Of a DNA stretch of 58,211 bases, positions 16,925 through 25,892 are shown in pieces. The translations under genes and the position numbers were made by a program. The stretch's first letter is position 1. Each line of letters starts with the position of its first letter. The notes beneath the pieces are model-generated. The model did no database searches and had not been told where the DNA came from. It worked only from the letters and a program-made list of their open reading frames with translations. The DNA comes from Alysiella crassa DSM 2578 (GTDB taxonomy: Bacteria; Pseudomonadota; Gammaproteobacteria; Burkholderiales; Neisseriaceae), in NCBI RefSeq assembly GCF_000745955.1, contig NZ_JQKH01000009.1, positions 1 through 58,211 of the forward strand, read 5' to 3'.

Positions 16925-18350
16925 AGATAAATCCTGGAATGCCCGAAGGCGCAACAATCAATAAAAACAATAAAACCAAAGAGATGGGCATAAACCACAA
17001 ATAAACAGGTAAACGCTCCAAAGCCCCCACCGCCCAATTAAATCCCCATACCAAAAGACGGTAAGTGCATAATGTTAAAACAAAAATTGTCAATAATAAT
17101 ACCACCGACAAATCAGGCACGCCCCAACCTTGACCGCCCCCAAATAGGGCGACAAACATCAACCGCACTTCTTCCAAACTCTGCGTGCGAAACACCACAA
17201 AAGTCGCGCTGACAAAAGATAAAGTCGTCAAAATGCCGAATAATTTGCCAAATGTGATTCGGCGCAACACGGCTTCACGCCCAAACTTTCTGTCCGCCAC
17301 ATTCAACAGCACCAAACCCACGCCGTGCAACAAGCCCCACAGCAAAAAATTCCAACCGTAACCGTGCCAAATGCCCGATAAAGTCATGGCGAGCAGCACA
17401 TTGATTTGCGTACGCGTAAAACCTGCGCGGCTGCCGCCCAAAGGAATATAGACATAATCGCGTATCCACGCCGATAAAGTCATGTGCCAGCGTTCCCAAA
17501 AATCGCGGAGATTATGGGCAATCAAAGGCATGGCAAAATTCTGCGGCAGTTGAAATCCCAACAACATCGCCAGACCCACAACCAAATCGGTATAACCCGA
17601 AAAATCCAAAAACAATTGAAATGTGTAACCATAAATGGCGGCTAAAACACTTAAGCCATCGTATTGTAAAGGGTTTTCAAAAACAGGGTTCACCCAATTG
17701 TCTGCCAATGCGCTCACCAGCCACCATTTTTTTACCACGCCCAATAATATCAATGAAATGGCTAATGCGGGGCGCACCATATAACGCGCTTGATGGCTAT
17801 TGAGTTGTGCGCTGATGCCTGTTTGTGCGCCGAGTATGCTTTTTTGCTCGCCAGCCCGAATAATAGGACCAGATGTAATGGTTGGAAAGAAGCTCAAATG
17901 TAATAATAAGTTAGGAAAACTTAATCTTAAATGATGTTCTTGTTTATAAAGCGAAACCAAGTAGGCGACAGCCTGAAAAGTATAGTAGGAAATCCCCAAT
18001 GGCATAATGATGTCCATCAAATCACTTTGTATCCATGTTTTCACGTCTGCGCTAAAAAAATCAAAATATTTGAAAAAAGCCAAATTGATTAATGAGATAA
18101 AAATGCCCACACGCAACCAGCGTTTTTTGTATTGGGTATGTGAATGCTTGACGATTTTGCGGGCAATCAGAAAAATCAGCGCGGCAAACCCCACCACCGC
18201 CGCCATAAAAAATCCATTGATTTGATACAGCAATGCCAAACTTGTCATCAATAATAATTTATTTTGATGACGTGGAAATTGCCCCATGCTCCAGTACAGC
18301 ACCAGAAAACACAGCCAAAAAACAGTAAATTCAATGGATAAAAAAGACAT
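16911..18350 (-). CDS. patA: Peptidoglycan O-acetyltransferase PatA (MBOAT family)
   Basis: A 479-residue polytopic membrane protein of the MBOAT family. It is thought to carry acetyl from the cytoplasm to the periplasm for PatB. About eleven hydrophobic segments are visible. The family signature 'RDFWERWHMTLSAWIRDYVY' carries conserved His289, and 'LSGIWHGYGWNFLLWGLLHG' carries the second conserved His329. The alginate AlgI protein belongs to the same family, but the neighbouring PatB and Ape1 make PatA the better name. It is the first gene of a three-gene overlapping operon. Confidence 0.92.
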   Translation of the reverse strand: MSFLSIEFTVFWLCFLVLYWSMGQFPRHQNKLLLMTSLALLYQINGFFMAAVVGFAALIFLIARKIVKHSHTQYKKRWLRVGIFISLINLAFFKYFDFFSADVKTWIQSDLMDIIMPLGISYYTFQAVAYLVSLYKQEHHLRLSFPNLLLHLSFFPTITSGPIIRAGEQKSILGAQTGISAQLNSHQARYMVRPALAISLILLGVVKKWWLVSALADNWVNPVFENPLQYDGLSVLAAIYGYTFQLFLDFSGYTDLVVGLAMLLGFQLPQNFAMPLIAHNLRDFWERWHMTLSAWIRDYVYIPLGGSRAGFTRTQINVLLAMTLSGIWHGYGWNFLLWGLLHGVGLVLLNVADRKFGREAVLRRITFGKLFGILTTLSFVSATFVVFRTQSLEEVRLMFVALFGGGQGWGVPDLSVVLLLTIFVLTLCTYRLLVWGFNWAVGALERLPVYLWFMPISLVLLFLLIVAPSGIPGFIYAHF

Positions 18351-18396
18351 GATTTCGGTTTAAAAATAAATTTATCTACAGGGAATCATAACATGA

Positions 18397-18436
18397 AGGC
18401 AGCCTGAAAAGGTTATTCCCTGTTTTCAGGCTGCCT
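18397..18436 (-). terminator. DUS-pair hairpin after cstA-ybdD
   Basis: AGGCAGCCTGAAAA (18397-18410) pairs with TTTTCAGGCTGCCT (18423-18436). It lies 3' of the small DUF466 gene and upstream of patA on the minus strand, so it separates the two transcription units. Confidence 0.7.
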
Positions 18437-18454
18437 GAAGACCACTCAAATCAA

Positions 18455-18667
18455 TCAACAACACCGTCCGCCATTCGCTCCGCAACGGCGTTTGCGGCAA
18501 TAATCATGGAATTGCTGCTCGGTCATCACGGGGGCGTTGGGGTTGTGTTTGCGTTGTTGGGCGACATAGTTGGCATAATCGGGTACGCCCACCATTAAAT
18601 TGGCGGTGTGCCGTGCGGTTTTCCACCAATGTGCCAAACGTGTTTTCAGGTTTAAATTAGGCTTCAT
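18455..18667 (-). CDS. YbdD/YjiX family small protein
   Basis: A 70-residue DUF466 protein with the family pattern 'GVPDYANYVAQQRKHNPNAPVMTEQQFHD' shortened in the usual way, and a Cys-rich tail 'RRCGANGGRCC'. In many bacteria this small protein is encoded directly after CstA/BtsT transporters, and E. coli YbdD and YjiX are examples. Its start overlaps the end of cstA by 11 bases, which implies translational coupling. It is probably an accessory factor of the transporter; the exact role is not established. Confidence 0.9.
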   Translation of the reverse strand: MKPNLNLKTRLAHWWKTARHTANLMVGVPDYANYVAQQRKHNPNAPVMTEQQFHDYCRKRRCGANGGRCC

Positions 18668-20747
18668 GGTTTGAGCTCACGGTTGCAGGCTGCGTGTTGT
18701 CGCGGTACACGGCTGGGACTTCTTTTGACGTAGCCCAAGCCACTTTACGCGCTTTCAGGGCAACACGAATGCCGTAAAACGCCACAATCACCACCACCGA
18801 CATAAACAATACGGTCAAACCCGAATTAATGTAATCATTGAAAATAATACGTGCCATTTCATCGGTGTTTTTGGCGGGTTTCAACACTTCGCCGTTTGCC
18901 AAAGCCGCGCTGTATTTATTGGCGTGCGCCAAGAAGCTGATTTTGGCATCGGGGTGGAATAATTTTTGCATGCCCGCAATACAGGTTACAAATAAAACCG
19001 CACATGATGGAATCAATGTTACCCACACATATTTGTCGCGTTTCATTTTCACCAGCACCACGCTGCACATAATCAATGCCACGCCCGCCAACATTTGGTT
19101 GGCAATGCCAAACAAAGGCCAGAGCGAATTAATGCCGCCCAATGGGTCGGTTACGCCCGTGTACAAGAAATAACCCCACAAAGCCACTGCCATAAATGTC
19201 GCAATCAAGTTGGCAGGCAAGCTGTCTGTGTTACCAAATGGTTTGTAGAACACGCTGCCCAAGTCTTGAATCATGAAACGGGCAACGCGTGTCCCCGCGT
19301 CCACCGCCGTCAAAATAAATAGGGCTTCAAACAACAGGGCAAAGTGATACCAAAACGCCATCATGCCCGGCCCTGAAATCAGTTGGCTCATGATGTTCGC
19401 CATGCCGACCGCCAAAGTAGGCGCACCGCCAGCACGCGACAAAATGGTGGATTCACCCACATTTTTCGCCATATCCAACAAAGCCGTTTCGGTAATAGGG
19501 AAACCAATTTTGTTGGTAATCACATTAGCGGCTGTGGCAGCGTCTGTGCCAATTAATGCGGCTGGGCTGTTCATAGCGAAATAAATACCAGGGTCAAGCG
19601 CAGTAGCCGCAGCCAACGCCATAATCGCTACAAAACTCTCCATAATCATGCCACCATAACCAATCATGCGTACATGGGTTTCGTTTTCCACCATTTTCGG
19701 TGTTGTGCCTGAAGCAATCAGGGCGTGGAAACCCGATACCGCACCACAGGCAATGGTAATAAACAAAAATGGAAACAGGCTGCCTGAAAACACAGGACCT
19801 GTGCCATCAATAAATTTGGTTACGGCTGGCATTTGCAAAGTCGGATTCACAATCACAATGCCAATCGCCAAAGCAAAAATGGTACCAATTTTCAAAAAAG
19901 TAGACAAATAATCACGTGGTGTCAGCAACAACCACACAGGTAACACAGCAGCCACAAAGCCATAAATCATAATCGCCCATGTGAGCTGAATGCCGTCCAA
20001 ATCAAATAATTTGCCAAATTCGCTGTGTGCCACGTTTTCGCCAAATACAATCGCGCACATCAGCAAAATAAAGCCGACTACGGAAATCTCGCCAATTTTG
20101 CCCACGCGAATGTAACGTGTATAAACACCCATAAACAGGGCAATTGGAATGGTTGCGGCAATGGTAAAGGTTCCCCATGGGCTGTGTACCAAGGCTTTCA
20201 CAACAATCAATGCCAGCACCGCCATGATAATCACCATAATCATGAGAATACCAATGGACGCAATTACGCCAGCAACCGTGCCAAGCTCTTGTTTCACAAT
20301 ATCGCCTAAAGATTTACCGTCTCGGCGCATGGACACAAACAAGACCATCATGTCTTGCACCGCCCCCGCAAACACCACACCGAAAATAATCCACAAAGTG
20401 CCTGGTAAATAACCCATCTGCGCCGCCAATACAGGACCGACTAATGGACCTGCGCCTGCAATCGCCGCAAAATGATGCCCAAACAGCACGCCTTTGTGGG
20501 TAGGCACATAGTCCAAACCGTCATTGTGGCGTTCTGCGGGGGTTAAACGATTGGGGTCTAGCTGCATCACGTTTTTGGCGATGTAGAGACTGTAATAACG
20601 ATAGGCGATAGCGTACACAGAAATGGCGGCAGTAACCATCCAAATCACGCTCACTTGCTCGCCCCTGCTGATGGCTAAAGTGGTGAACGAAGCCACGCCC
20701 ACAAGCACTACTACGCCCCAGATAAGAAAGTCTTTGAGCTTATTCAT
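18657..20747 (-). CDS. cstA: CstA/BtsT-type carbon starvation (pyruvate/peptide) transporter
   Basis: A 696-residue inner-membrane transporter with about 16-18 hydrophobic segments. The CstA signature 'DYVPTHKGVLFGHHFAAIAGAGPLVGP' (read in two parts) lies at about residues 80-105. 'ACGAVSGFHALIASGTTPKM' near residue 340 is also characteristic. E. coli members take up pyruvate (BtsT, CstA) and possibly peptides. It is co-transcribed with the overlapping DUF466 gene. No dedicated two-component regulator is next to it. Whether the substrate is pyruvate or peptides cannot be told from sequence. Confidence 0.93.
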   Translation of the reverse strand: MNKLKDFLIWGVVVLVGVASFTTLAISRGEQVSVIWMVTAAISVYAIAYRYYSLYIAKNVMQLDPNRLTPAERHNDGLDYVPTHKGVLFGHHFAAIAGAGPLVGPVLAAQMGYLPGTLWIIFGVVFAGAVQDMMVLFVSMRRDGKSLGDIVKQELGTVAGVIASIGILMIMVIIMAVLALIVVKALVHSPWGTFTIAATIPIALFMGVYTRYIRVGKIGEISVVGFILLMCAIVFGENVAHSEFGKLFDLDGIQLTWAIMIYGFVAAVLPVWLLLTPRDYLSTFLKIGTIFALAIGIVIVNPTLQMPAVTKFIDGTGPVFSGSLFPFLFITIACGAVSGFHALIASGTTPKMVENETHVRMIGYGGMIMESFVAIMALAAATALDPGIYFAMNSPAALIGTDAATAANVITNKIGFPITETALLDMAKNVGESTILSRAGGAPTLAVGMANIMSQLISGPGMMAFWYHFALLFEALFILTAVDAGTRVARFMIQDLGSVFYKPFGNTDSLPANLIATFMAVALWGYFLYTGVTDPLGGINSLWPLFGIANQMLAGVALIMCSVVLVKMKRDKYVWVTLIPSCAVLFVTCIAGMQKLFHPDAKISFLAHANKYSAALANGEVLKPAKNTDEMARIIFNDYINSGLTVLFMSVVVIVAFYGIRVALKARKVAWATSKEVPAVYRDNTQPATVSSNHEA

Positions 20748-21055
20748 GATATTGCTTTCAAAAATAGATTGGATAAAAATATACTACATTCAGTTTCAGG
20801 TGGTCCGTGAATGGGTTTCAGGCTGCCTGAAAACAGCAATATCTTAATCTTATTTGACCTATTTTGACAAATCCAAATCAAAAATGTGGTTAATCCACAT
20901 CAATCCTATGCCGAGTTTAACGAAAATTTACACAAATCAGGCGGTCTGAAAGTTTGTGTAATGTACAGAGAACATCACTTTTTTCATAACAAAATGCACA
21001 TTTCTGATACAATCTAATTCTTTATAAAGATAGATTCCTGATACACCTTACCGCC
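20748..21055. other. Divergent intergenic region between cstA and the RnfB-like gene
   Basis: 308 bases without a gene. It holds one DUS 15-mer (about 20817-20831) and, at 20939-20950, an unusual variant AGGCGGTCTGAA that is intermediate between the local dialect and the Neisseria dialect. The region is AT-rich, but I find no promoter pair good enough to call for either gene. Confidence 0.5.
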
Positions 21056-21895
21056 ATGCCAAATGTTCAACAAATTAACCAATTATTACCGCAAACACAA
21101 TGCCGTGAATGCGGTTTTTCAGGCTGCCTGCCTTATGCCGAAGCACTTGTGAAGGGCGAAGCAGAATTGAATTTGTGCGCGGCGGGCGGTGAAGTGGTGA
21201 TGTTGGATTTGGCAAATGTGCTGCAACGCACCCCCAAGCAGCCTGAAAAAATCCAGCCCAAAACATTAGCATGGATAGATGAAACGGTGTGCATAGGTTG
21301 TACCGCCTGTATTCGTGCTTGTCCTGTGGACGCGATTATGGGTGCGTCCAAACTTATGCACACGGTATTGTCGGACGAATGCACAGGTTGTGGTTTATGC
21401 GTTGCACCTTGCCCTGTGGATTGTATTTATCTGATTGATGTGGCAGATGAATTTTTGCCGCGCAATCATTATTTGGCAGACCAAATTCGTGTCAGCAATG
21501 AACCGCGTTTTCAGGCTGCCTACCACGCGCAAAGCCGCTATGAGCAACACAATGCGCGTAAACAACGCGAAAACGAAGCGCGTCAAGCCAAACTCGCCGC
21601 TCGTGAAGCGGCAAATAAACAGCCAACGCCCAATAGCGAAACCAGCAAAACCGCGTTTAACCCCGCCCATTTAATCGCACAAGCGATGGCAAAAGCACAG
21701 GCGCAACAAAATCAACGCGTTGTGCCAAATAATCGGGCGGATTTCCAGCAAATTCAAATTCAAAAAGCGCAAGAAAAAGCCGCTTACAGCCGCGCCATGA
21801 TGAAAATGCAATATGGCAATGAAGACGAAAAAGCCGTCGCATTGGCATGGTTGCGCGAATACAAATTGGCGCAAGAAGAAAAATTAAATCAGTAG
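21056..21895 (+). CDS. RnfB-like iron-sulfur electron carrier
   Basis: 279 residues. An N-terminal 4Fe-4S domain has Cys16, Cys19, Cys24 and Cys41 ('CRECGFSGC...LC'). Two ferredoxin-type 4Fe-4S motifs follow at Cys79/82/85/89 and Cys109/112/115/119, each ending CP. Residues 155-279 are an Ala/Gln/Lys-rich, probably coiled tail. This is the RnfB/RsxB arrangement. The N-terminal membrane helix of classical RnfB is missing, and no other rnf gene is adjacent, so it is likely a soluble stand-alone ferredoxin as in other Neisseriaceae. An in-frame DUS encodes 'SGCLP' right in the first cluster motif. Confidence 0.88.
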   Translation: MPNVQQINQLLPQTQCRECGFSGCLPYAEALVKGEAELNLCAAGGEVVMLDLANVLQRTPKQPEKIQPKTLAWIDETVCIGCTACIRACPVDAIMGASKLMHTVLSDECTGCGLCVAPCPVDCIYLIDVADEFLPRNHYLADQIRVSNEPRFQAAYHAQSRYEQHNARKQRENEARQAKLAAREAANKQPTPNSETSKTAFNPAHLIAQAMAKAQAQQNQRVVPNNRADFQQIQIQKAQEKAAYSRAMMKMQYGNEDEKAVALAWLREYKLAQEEKLNQ

Positions 21896-21937
21896 ATTCA
21901 TTTTATTTACGAACACAGTTTTAAATCCAGCCCATTA

Positions 21938-21979
21938 TTCAGGCTGCCTTTTTGTTTTCCATAAAAAAGGCAGCCTGAA
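21938..21979 (+). terminator. DUS-pair terminator after the RnfB-like gene
   Basis: TTCAGGCTGCCTT (21938-21950) pairs with AAGGCAGCCTGAA (21967-21979), with a T-rich loop. Just upstream, TTTACGAACACAG at about 21907-21919 looks like a degraded end of the MITE-like element. Confidence 0.7.
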
Positions 21980-22022
21980 AAACAGCCATCACATCGTTTT
22001 ATATAAAAAGGACAATAAAATC

Positions 22023-23069
22023 ATGCACAAATTGAATATAGGCATAGTCGGTGCAACAGGTTACACAGGGGTGGAATTGCTCCGTTTGTTGGCGCGACAC
22101 CCAAATGCGAATGTAGTCGCTGTAACCAGTCGTGGTGAAGCGGGCGTGCATATTGCGGATTATTTTCCGAATTTGCGTGGTGTGTATGATTTGGTGTTTC
22201 AAAATCCTGAAAATGCACAATTGGAACAATGTGATGTGGTCTTTTTTGCCACGCCACATGGGGTGGCGATGCGTGATGCGCCTGCGCTGTTGGCGGCTGG
22301 TGTAAAAGTGATTGATTTGTCGGCAGATTTTCGTATTAAAGATATTCCTACTTGGGAGAAATGGTACGGTTTGCCTTTTACGGCGGCGGACGCGTTGGCA
22401 GAAGCGGTGTATGGTTTATGTGAATTAAACCGTGAGCAAATTCGCAACGCACGGCTGGTGGCAAATGCAGGTTGCTATCCGACTTGCGTGTCTTTGCCTT
22501 TGATTCCTTTATTGAAAAATCAAGCTTTGTTACCCGATATGCCAATTATTGCTGATTGCAAATCGGGCGTGTCGGGTGCGGGGCGTAAGGCGGCGGTAAA
22601 CACGCTGTTTTGTGAAGCCAGCGATAATTTCAAAGCGTATGGTGTGGCTGGGCATAGACATTTGCCCGAAATTCGTCAAACCATCAATGAATTGCAAACA
22701 GGTATTGCGGACAAATTGATTTTTGTGCCACATCTCACGCCGATGATACGCGGTATGTTGGCAACCACTTATGTGCATTTGCGCGATGGCGTGAATCCGC
22801 ATGATTTATTGACGGAATTTTATGCCGATAGTCCATTTGTGGACATTATGCCTATTGGTAGTAGCCCAGAAACGCGCAGTGTGCGTGGCGCAAATATTTG
22901 CCGTATTGCGGTGCAGCGCGCGCCCGAATTTGATGGCAATGTGTGGATACTTTTGAGTGTACAAGACAATTTGGTTAAAGGTGCGGCTGGGCAAGCGGTG
23001 CAAAATATGAATGTGATGTTTGAATTGGCTGAAACCACAGGTTTAGATGATGTGGCTGTGTTGCCCTAA
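22023..23069 (+). CDS. argC: N-acetyl-gamma-glutamyl-phosphate reductase
   Basis: The third step of arginine biosynthesis: NADPH-dependent reduction of N-acetylglutamyl phosphate to the semialdehyde. 348 residues, normal for the long ArgC type. The Rossmann motif '[17 protein letters not shown]' lies at residues 7-23. The catalytic Cys151 is in 'NAGCYPT'. 'GVSGAGRKA' and 'GHRHLPEI' are further conserved segments. AAGGAC precedes the ATG. No other arg gene is adjacent. Confidence 0.97.
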   Translation: MHKLNIGIVGATGYTGVELLRLLARHPNANVVAVTSRGEAGVHIADYFPNLRGVYDLVFQNPENAQLEQCDVVFFATPHGVAMRDAPALLAAGVKVIDLSADFRIKDIPTWEKWYGLPFTAADALAEAVYGLCELNREQIRNARLVANAGCYPTCVSLPLIPLLKNQALLPDMPIIADCKSGVSGAGRKAAVNTLFCEASDNFKAYGVAGHRHLPEIRQTINELQTGIADKLIFVPHLTPMIRGMLATTYVHLRDGVNPHDLLTEFYADSPFVDIMPIGSSPETRSVRGANICRIAVQRAPEFDGNVWILLSVQDNLVKGAAGQAVQNMNVMFELAETTGLDDVAVLP

Positions 23070-23118
23070 ATTTTAGGCAGCCTAAAAAGTGTGAAATAAA
23101 AAGAAATAAAAGAAATAA

Positions 23119-24507
23119 ATGTTTACCTTCCAAGCTCCACCTTATCTCTTTCACAATGATTTGGACATTTCTGATGCCCAAGTCAGCCAATTTACGCCCA
23201 TTTATTACTCCAAACGCTTTTCCGCTATTCGTGATTCTGAACAAAATCCTTTGCATTATGAAAATCGGGTGGTGTTAGAAGCGGGCGATATTGTGCTGCA
23301 TTTGGTGGCGGAGCAAGGGCGCGTGGCGAGAGTGGAAATTGCGCGGGTTTGGGACACTTTATATTATGAAGATGGCTCGCCAATTGGTGCGGTATTGGTT
23401 TCGCCCGAAGAAGACCAGTTAAACAATTATTATATTTTTACCAAAATTGACGCGACAGGCGAAGAAAAAAGTTATTTCTGCAATTGCAATACTTTAGACC
23501 AAAAACAAATTCATCGTCATACCGAATTATTAAGCCGTAAACACACGGTAGGAAAAATTTGGTTGCCTGAAAAAGACAGCACTCAGCCCAGCCAATTAAG
23601 CAATACCACACCTTACCCCAATCAGATTTCTGATGAGTATTTACATCATGCGGTGGTACATTATGCGCGGCAGGGCAATCCTGCTTGCCTGTTTGCGGCG
23701 GCTTTTTGGTTTCGGGAGCAGGGCAAAACCCAGCAAGCCATTCATGGTTTGCAAAAGGCGGCGGAAAAACATTTTCCATTTGCGTGGCTGGAATTGGGTT
23801 TTGAATATCATGAAGATGGGATTTTGGGCAGTCACCCCGATAAAGCCGTTACCTGTTTTCGTCAGGCTGCCTATGGTGGTTTACCTTTGGCGAATTATCA
23901 ATTGGCGTTGGCGCACATTGACGGCATAGGCACGGAGCAAAGCGATACTTTGGCACTCAGCCACATGCAAAAAGCTAAAGATGGTGGCATTTTGGCGGCA
24001 AATTTAGCATTAGCCTTGTATTATCGCAATGGCTCGTTTAACCATTTGCGTCCGCCCAGCAGCCCATATCGCACGCTGACACCGCATGAAGTGGACTACA
24101 ATCAAGCGGCACAATTATTCTTTCAGGCTGCCAGCGCACCTTGGTACAACGCACCGATTGCCGCCTATTATCTCGCCGAATGCTACCGCACAGGTTCGGG
24201 CGTATTGATGGATAAGGAATATGCGCGTGAATTGTATCGCCAAGCCGCCACTACAGGCAATTTATTGCATGAAGAAATCCAAACTGCCGCCTATTACAAC
24301 GGCGATGTGGAACGCCTAACCCAAATCGCGGAAGATGAGCCTTTTGCGGCATATTTGGTGGGGCGCATGTATTGGTTTGGCGAATTTGCGCCGAAAAATT
24401 ATGAAATTGCCAAACGCTATTTGAAAATTGCCGCGAATTCAGGGCATAGTTGCGCGGAAGAAGCCAGCCAATTATTGCAAAATTCGCGCGACCATTGGCG
24501 CATATAA
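23119..24507 (+). CDS. Sel1-repeat protein
   Basis: 462 residues without a signal peptide. The first 170 residues form a beta-rich domain of unknown type. From about residue 195 to the end there are roughly six to seven Sel1-like (TPR-type) repeats, for example 'AWLELGFEYHEDGILGSHPDKAVTCFRQAAYGG' read in pieces and 'YYLAECYRTGSGVLMDKEYARELYRQAATTG'. Sel1 repeats mediate protein-protein contacts. The gene begins 49 bases after argC and may share its transcript. No function can be assigned. It is one of three Sel1-repeat genes in the window. Confidence 0.85.
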   Translation: MFTFQAPPYLFHNDLDISDAQVSQFTPIYYSKRFSAIRDSEQNPLHYENRVVLEAGDIVLHLVAEQGRVARVEIARVWDTLYYEDGSPIGAVLVSPEEDQLNNYYIFTKIDATGEEKSYFCNCNTLDQKQIHRHTELLSRKHTVGKIWLPEKDSTQPSQLSNTTPYPNQISDEYLHHAVVHYARQGNPACLFAAAFWFREQGKTQQAIHGLQKAAEKHFPFAWLELGFEYHEDGILGSHPDKAVTCFRQAAYGGLPLANYQLALAHIDGIGTEQSDTLALSHMQKAKDGGILAANLALALYYRNGSFNHLRPPSSPYRTLTPHEVDYNQAAQLFFQAASAPWYNAPIAAYYLAECYRTGSGVLMDKEYARELYRQAATTGNLLHEEIQTAAYYNGDVERLTQIAEDEPFAAYLVGRMYWFGEFAPKNYEIAKRYLKIAANSGHSCAEEASQLLQNSRDHWRI

Positions 24508-24509
24508 AT

Positions 24510-24538
24510 AGGCAGCCTGAAAGATTTTCAGGCTGCCT
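24510..24538. terminator. Bidirectional DUS-pair terminator
   Basis: AGGCAGCCTGAAA (24510-24522) pairs with TTTCAGGCTGCCT (24526-24538) around a three-base loop. It lies between the convergent Sel1-repeat gene and the Cys/Met PLP enzyme gene. Confidence 0.8.
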
Positions 24539-24544
24539 GAATCT

Positions 24545-25699
24545 TTATTTCAAAGTATCCAAAGCATTCGCAATATCTTGATAAATATCGTCAATATCTT
24601 CAATCCCTACCGAAAAACGCAACAAGCCTTCTTCAATGCCCAAGCTGGCTTTCACGCTCGGCGACATACCGCTATGTGATTGCGTGTAACTGTGATTTAC
24701 TAAACTTTCCACGCCACCCAAACTGGAAGCCATGCTAATGATTTTTAAATTTTTGATGACTTGGTTGGCGGCAGCAATCGTATTGTTTTTCAAATAGATG
24801 GACACGACACCGCCAAAACCACGCATTTGTTGTTTGGCGAGTTCATGGTGTTCGTGGTCGGGCAAGGCTGGGTAGAATACTTTAGCGACTGCGGGGTGAT
24901 TTTGCAAGCGTTTGGCTAATTCGTGGGCGTTGGTGCAATGGCGTTCCATGCGCACGGCGAGCGTTTTGATGCCGCGCAACACCAACCAGCAATCCATAGG
25001 ACCTGCGATTGCACCACTCATGACCAGCATATTATTTAATGCTGTGGCTAATTTTTCATCTTTCACCACCGCCGCGCCAATCAACACGTCCGAATGCCCA
25101 CCCAAATATTTGGTTGCCGAATGAAAGACAATATCACAGCCCATTTCCAATGGATTTTGCAAATAAGGCGTGGCAAAAGTATTGTCAATGCCCACAAGTG
25201 CGCCGTGTGCTTTGGCTTTAGCGGCGAGCGTTTTGATGTCCACCAAACGCAAAAGTGGATTAGACGGCGTTTCCAGCCACAGCATTTTAACTTGTTGTTC
25301 AGCAAGAATTTTATCCAATGCGCTGGGGTCGGTTAAGTCGGCGAAAATCACATTCACGCCCCATTGGGCATAAACTTCGGTCAATAAATCGTAGCTGCCG
25401 CCGTAAATATCACTAACCGCTACAATCGTGTCATTTGGACGCAAAAAAGTGCGGAAAATCACGTCAATCCCCGCAATGCCACTCGCAAACGCGAAACCGT
25501 GCGTGCCTTTTTCCAATGTAGCGATGGTGTCTTCCAAAGTTTTGCGGGTGGGATTGGCAAGTCTTGAATATTTAAAGGGAATTTGCTCGTTGATTTCGTG
25601 CATGGCAAACATGCTGTTTTGGTAAATGGGTGGCATGAGTGCGCGATTGTGGTCGTTGTGGTCGTAGGCGGTGTGGATTAATTCGGTGTTGAATTGCAT
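24545..25699 (-). CDS. Cys/Met metabolism PLP-dependent enzyme (MetB/MetC type)
   Basis: A 384-residue fold-type I PLP enzyme of the cystathionine gamma-synthase / gamma-lyase / beta-lyase family. 'YSRLANPTRKTLEDTIATLE' (residues 44-63) and 'DNTFATPYLQNPLEMGCDIV' (172-191) are family motifs. The Schiff-base Lys197 lies in 'SATKYLGGHSD'. 'SLGGVESLVNHS' near residue 328 is the substrate-carboxylate region. Family members differ by few residues, so gamma-synthase (MetB), gamma-lyase and beta-lyase (MetC) cannot be separated here. It stands alone on the minus strand. Confidence 0.9.
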   Translation of the reverse strand: MQFNTELIHTAYDHNDHNRALMPPIYQNSMFAMHEINEQIPFKYSRLANPTRKTLEDTIATLEKGTHGFAFASGIAGIDVIFRTFLRPNDTIVAVSDIYGGSYDLLTEVYAQWGVNVIFADLTDPSALDKILAEQQVKMLWLETPSNPLLRLVDIKTLAAKAKAHGALVGIDNTFATPYLQNPLEMGCDIVFHSATKYLGGHSDVLIGAAVVKDEKLATALNNMLVMSGAIAGPMDCWLVLRGIKTLAVRMERHCTNAHELAKRLQNHPAVAKVFYPALPDHEHHELAKQQMRGFGGVVSIYLKNNTIAAANQVIKNLKIISMASSLGGVESLVNHSYTQSHSGMSPSVKASLGIEEGLLRFSVGIEDIDDIYQDIANALDTLK

Positions 25700-25836
25700 G
25701 ATATTTCTCGTTTGTTAATATGATGAAAAGGGGAATGGTAACGCGTTTCAGGCAGCCTGAAAATGGTTTTACGATAATTAGAGAGATTTTTTGATGATTT
25801 TTTTTGAAATAATGAGATTTTTGGTTGGGGGTATAG

Positions 25837-25874
25837 TTCAGGCAGCCTGAAAAATCATTTTCAGGCTGCCTGAA
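25837..25874 (-). terminator. DUS-pair terminator after norB
   Basis: TTCAGGCAGCCTGAAAA (25837-25853) pairs perfectly with TTTTCAGGCTGCCTGAA (25858-25874). It lies 19 bases beyond the norB stop codon on the minus strand. Confidence 0.8.
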
Positions 25875-25892
25875 TATTATTCAATCAAATTA

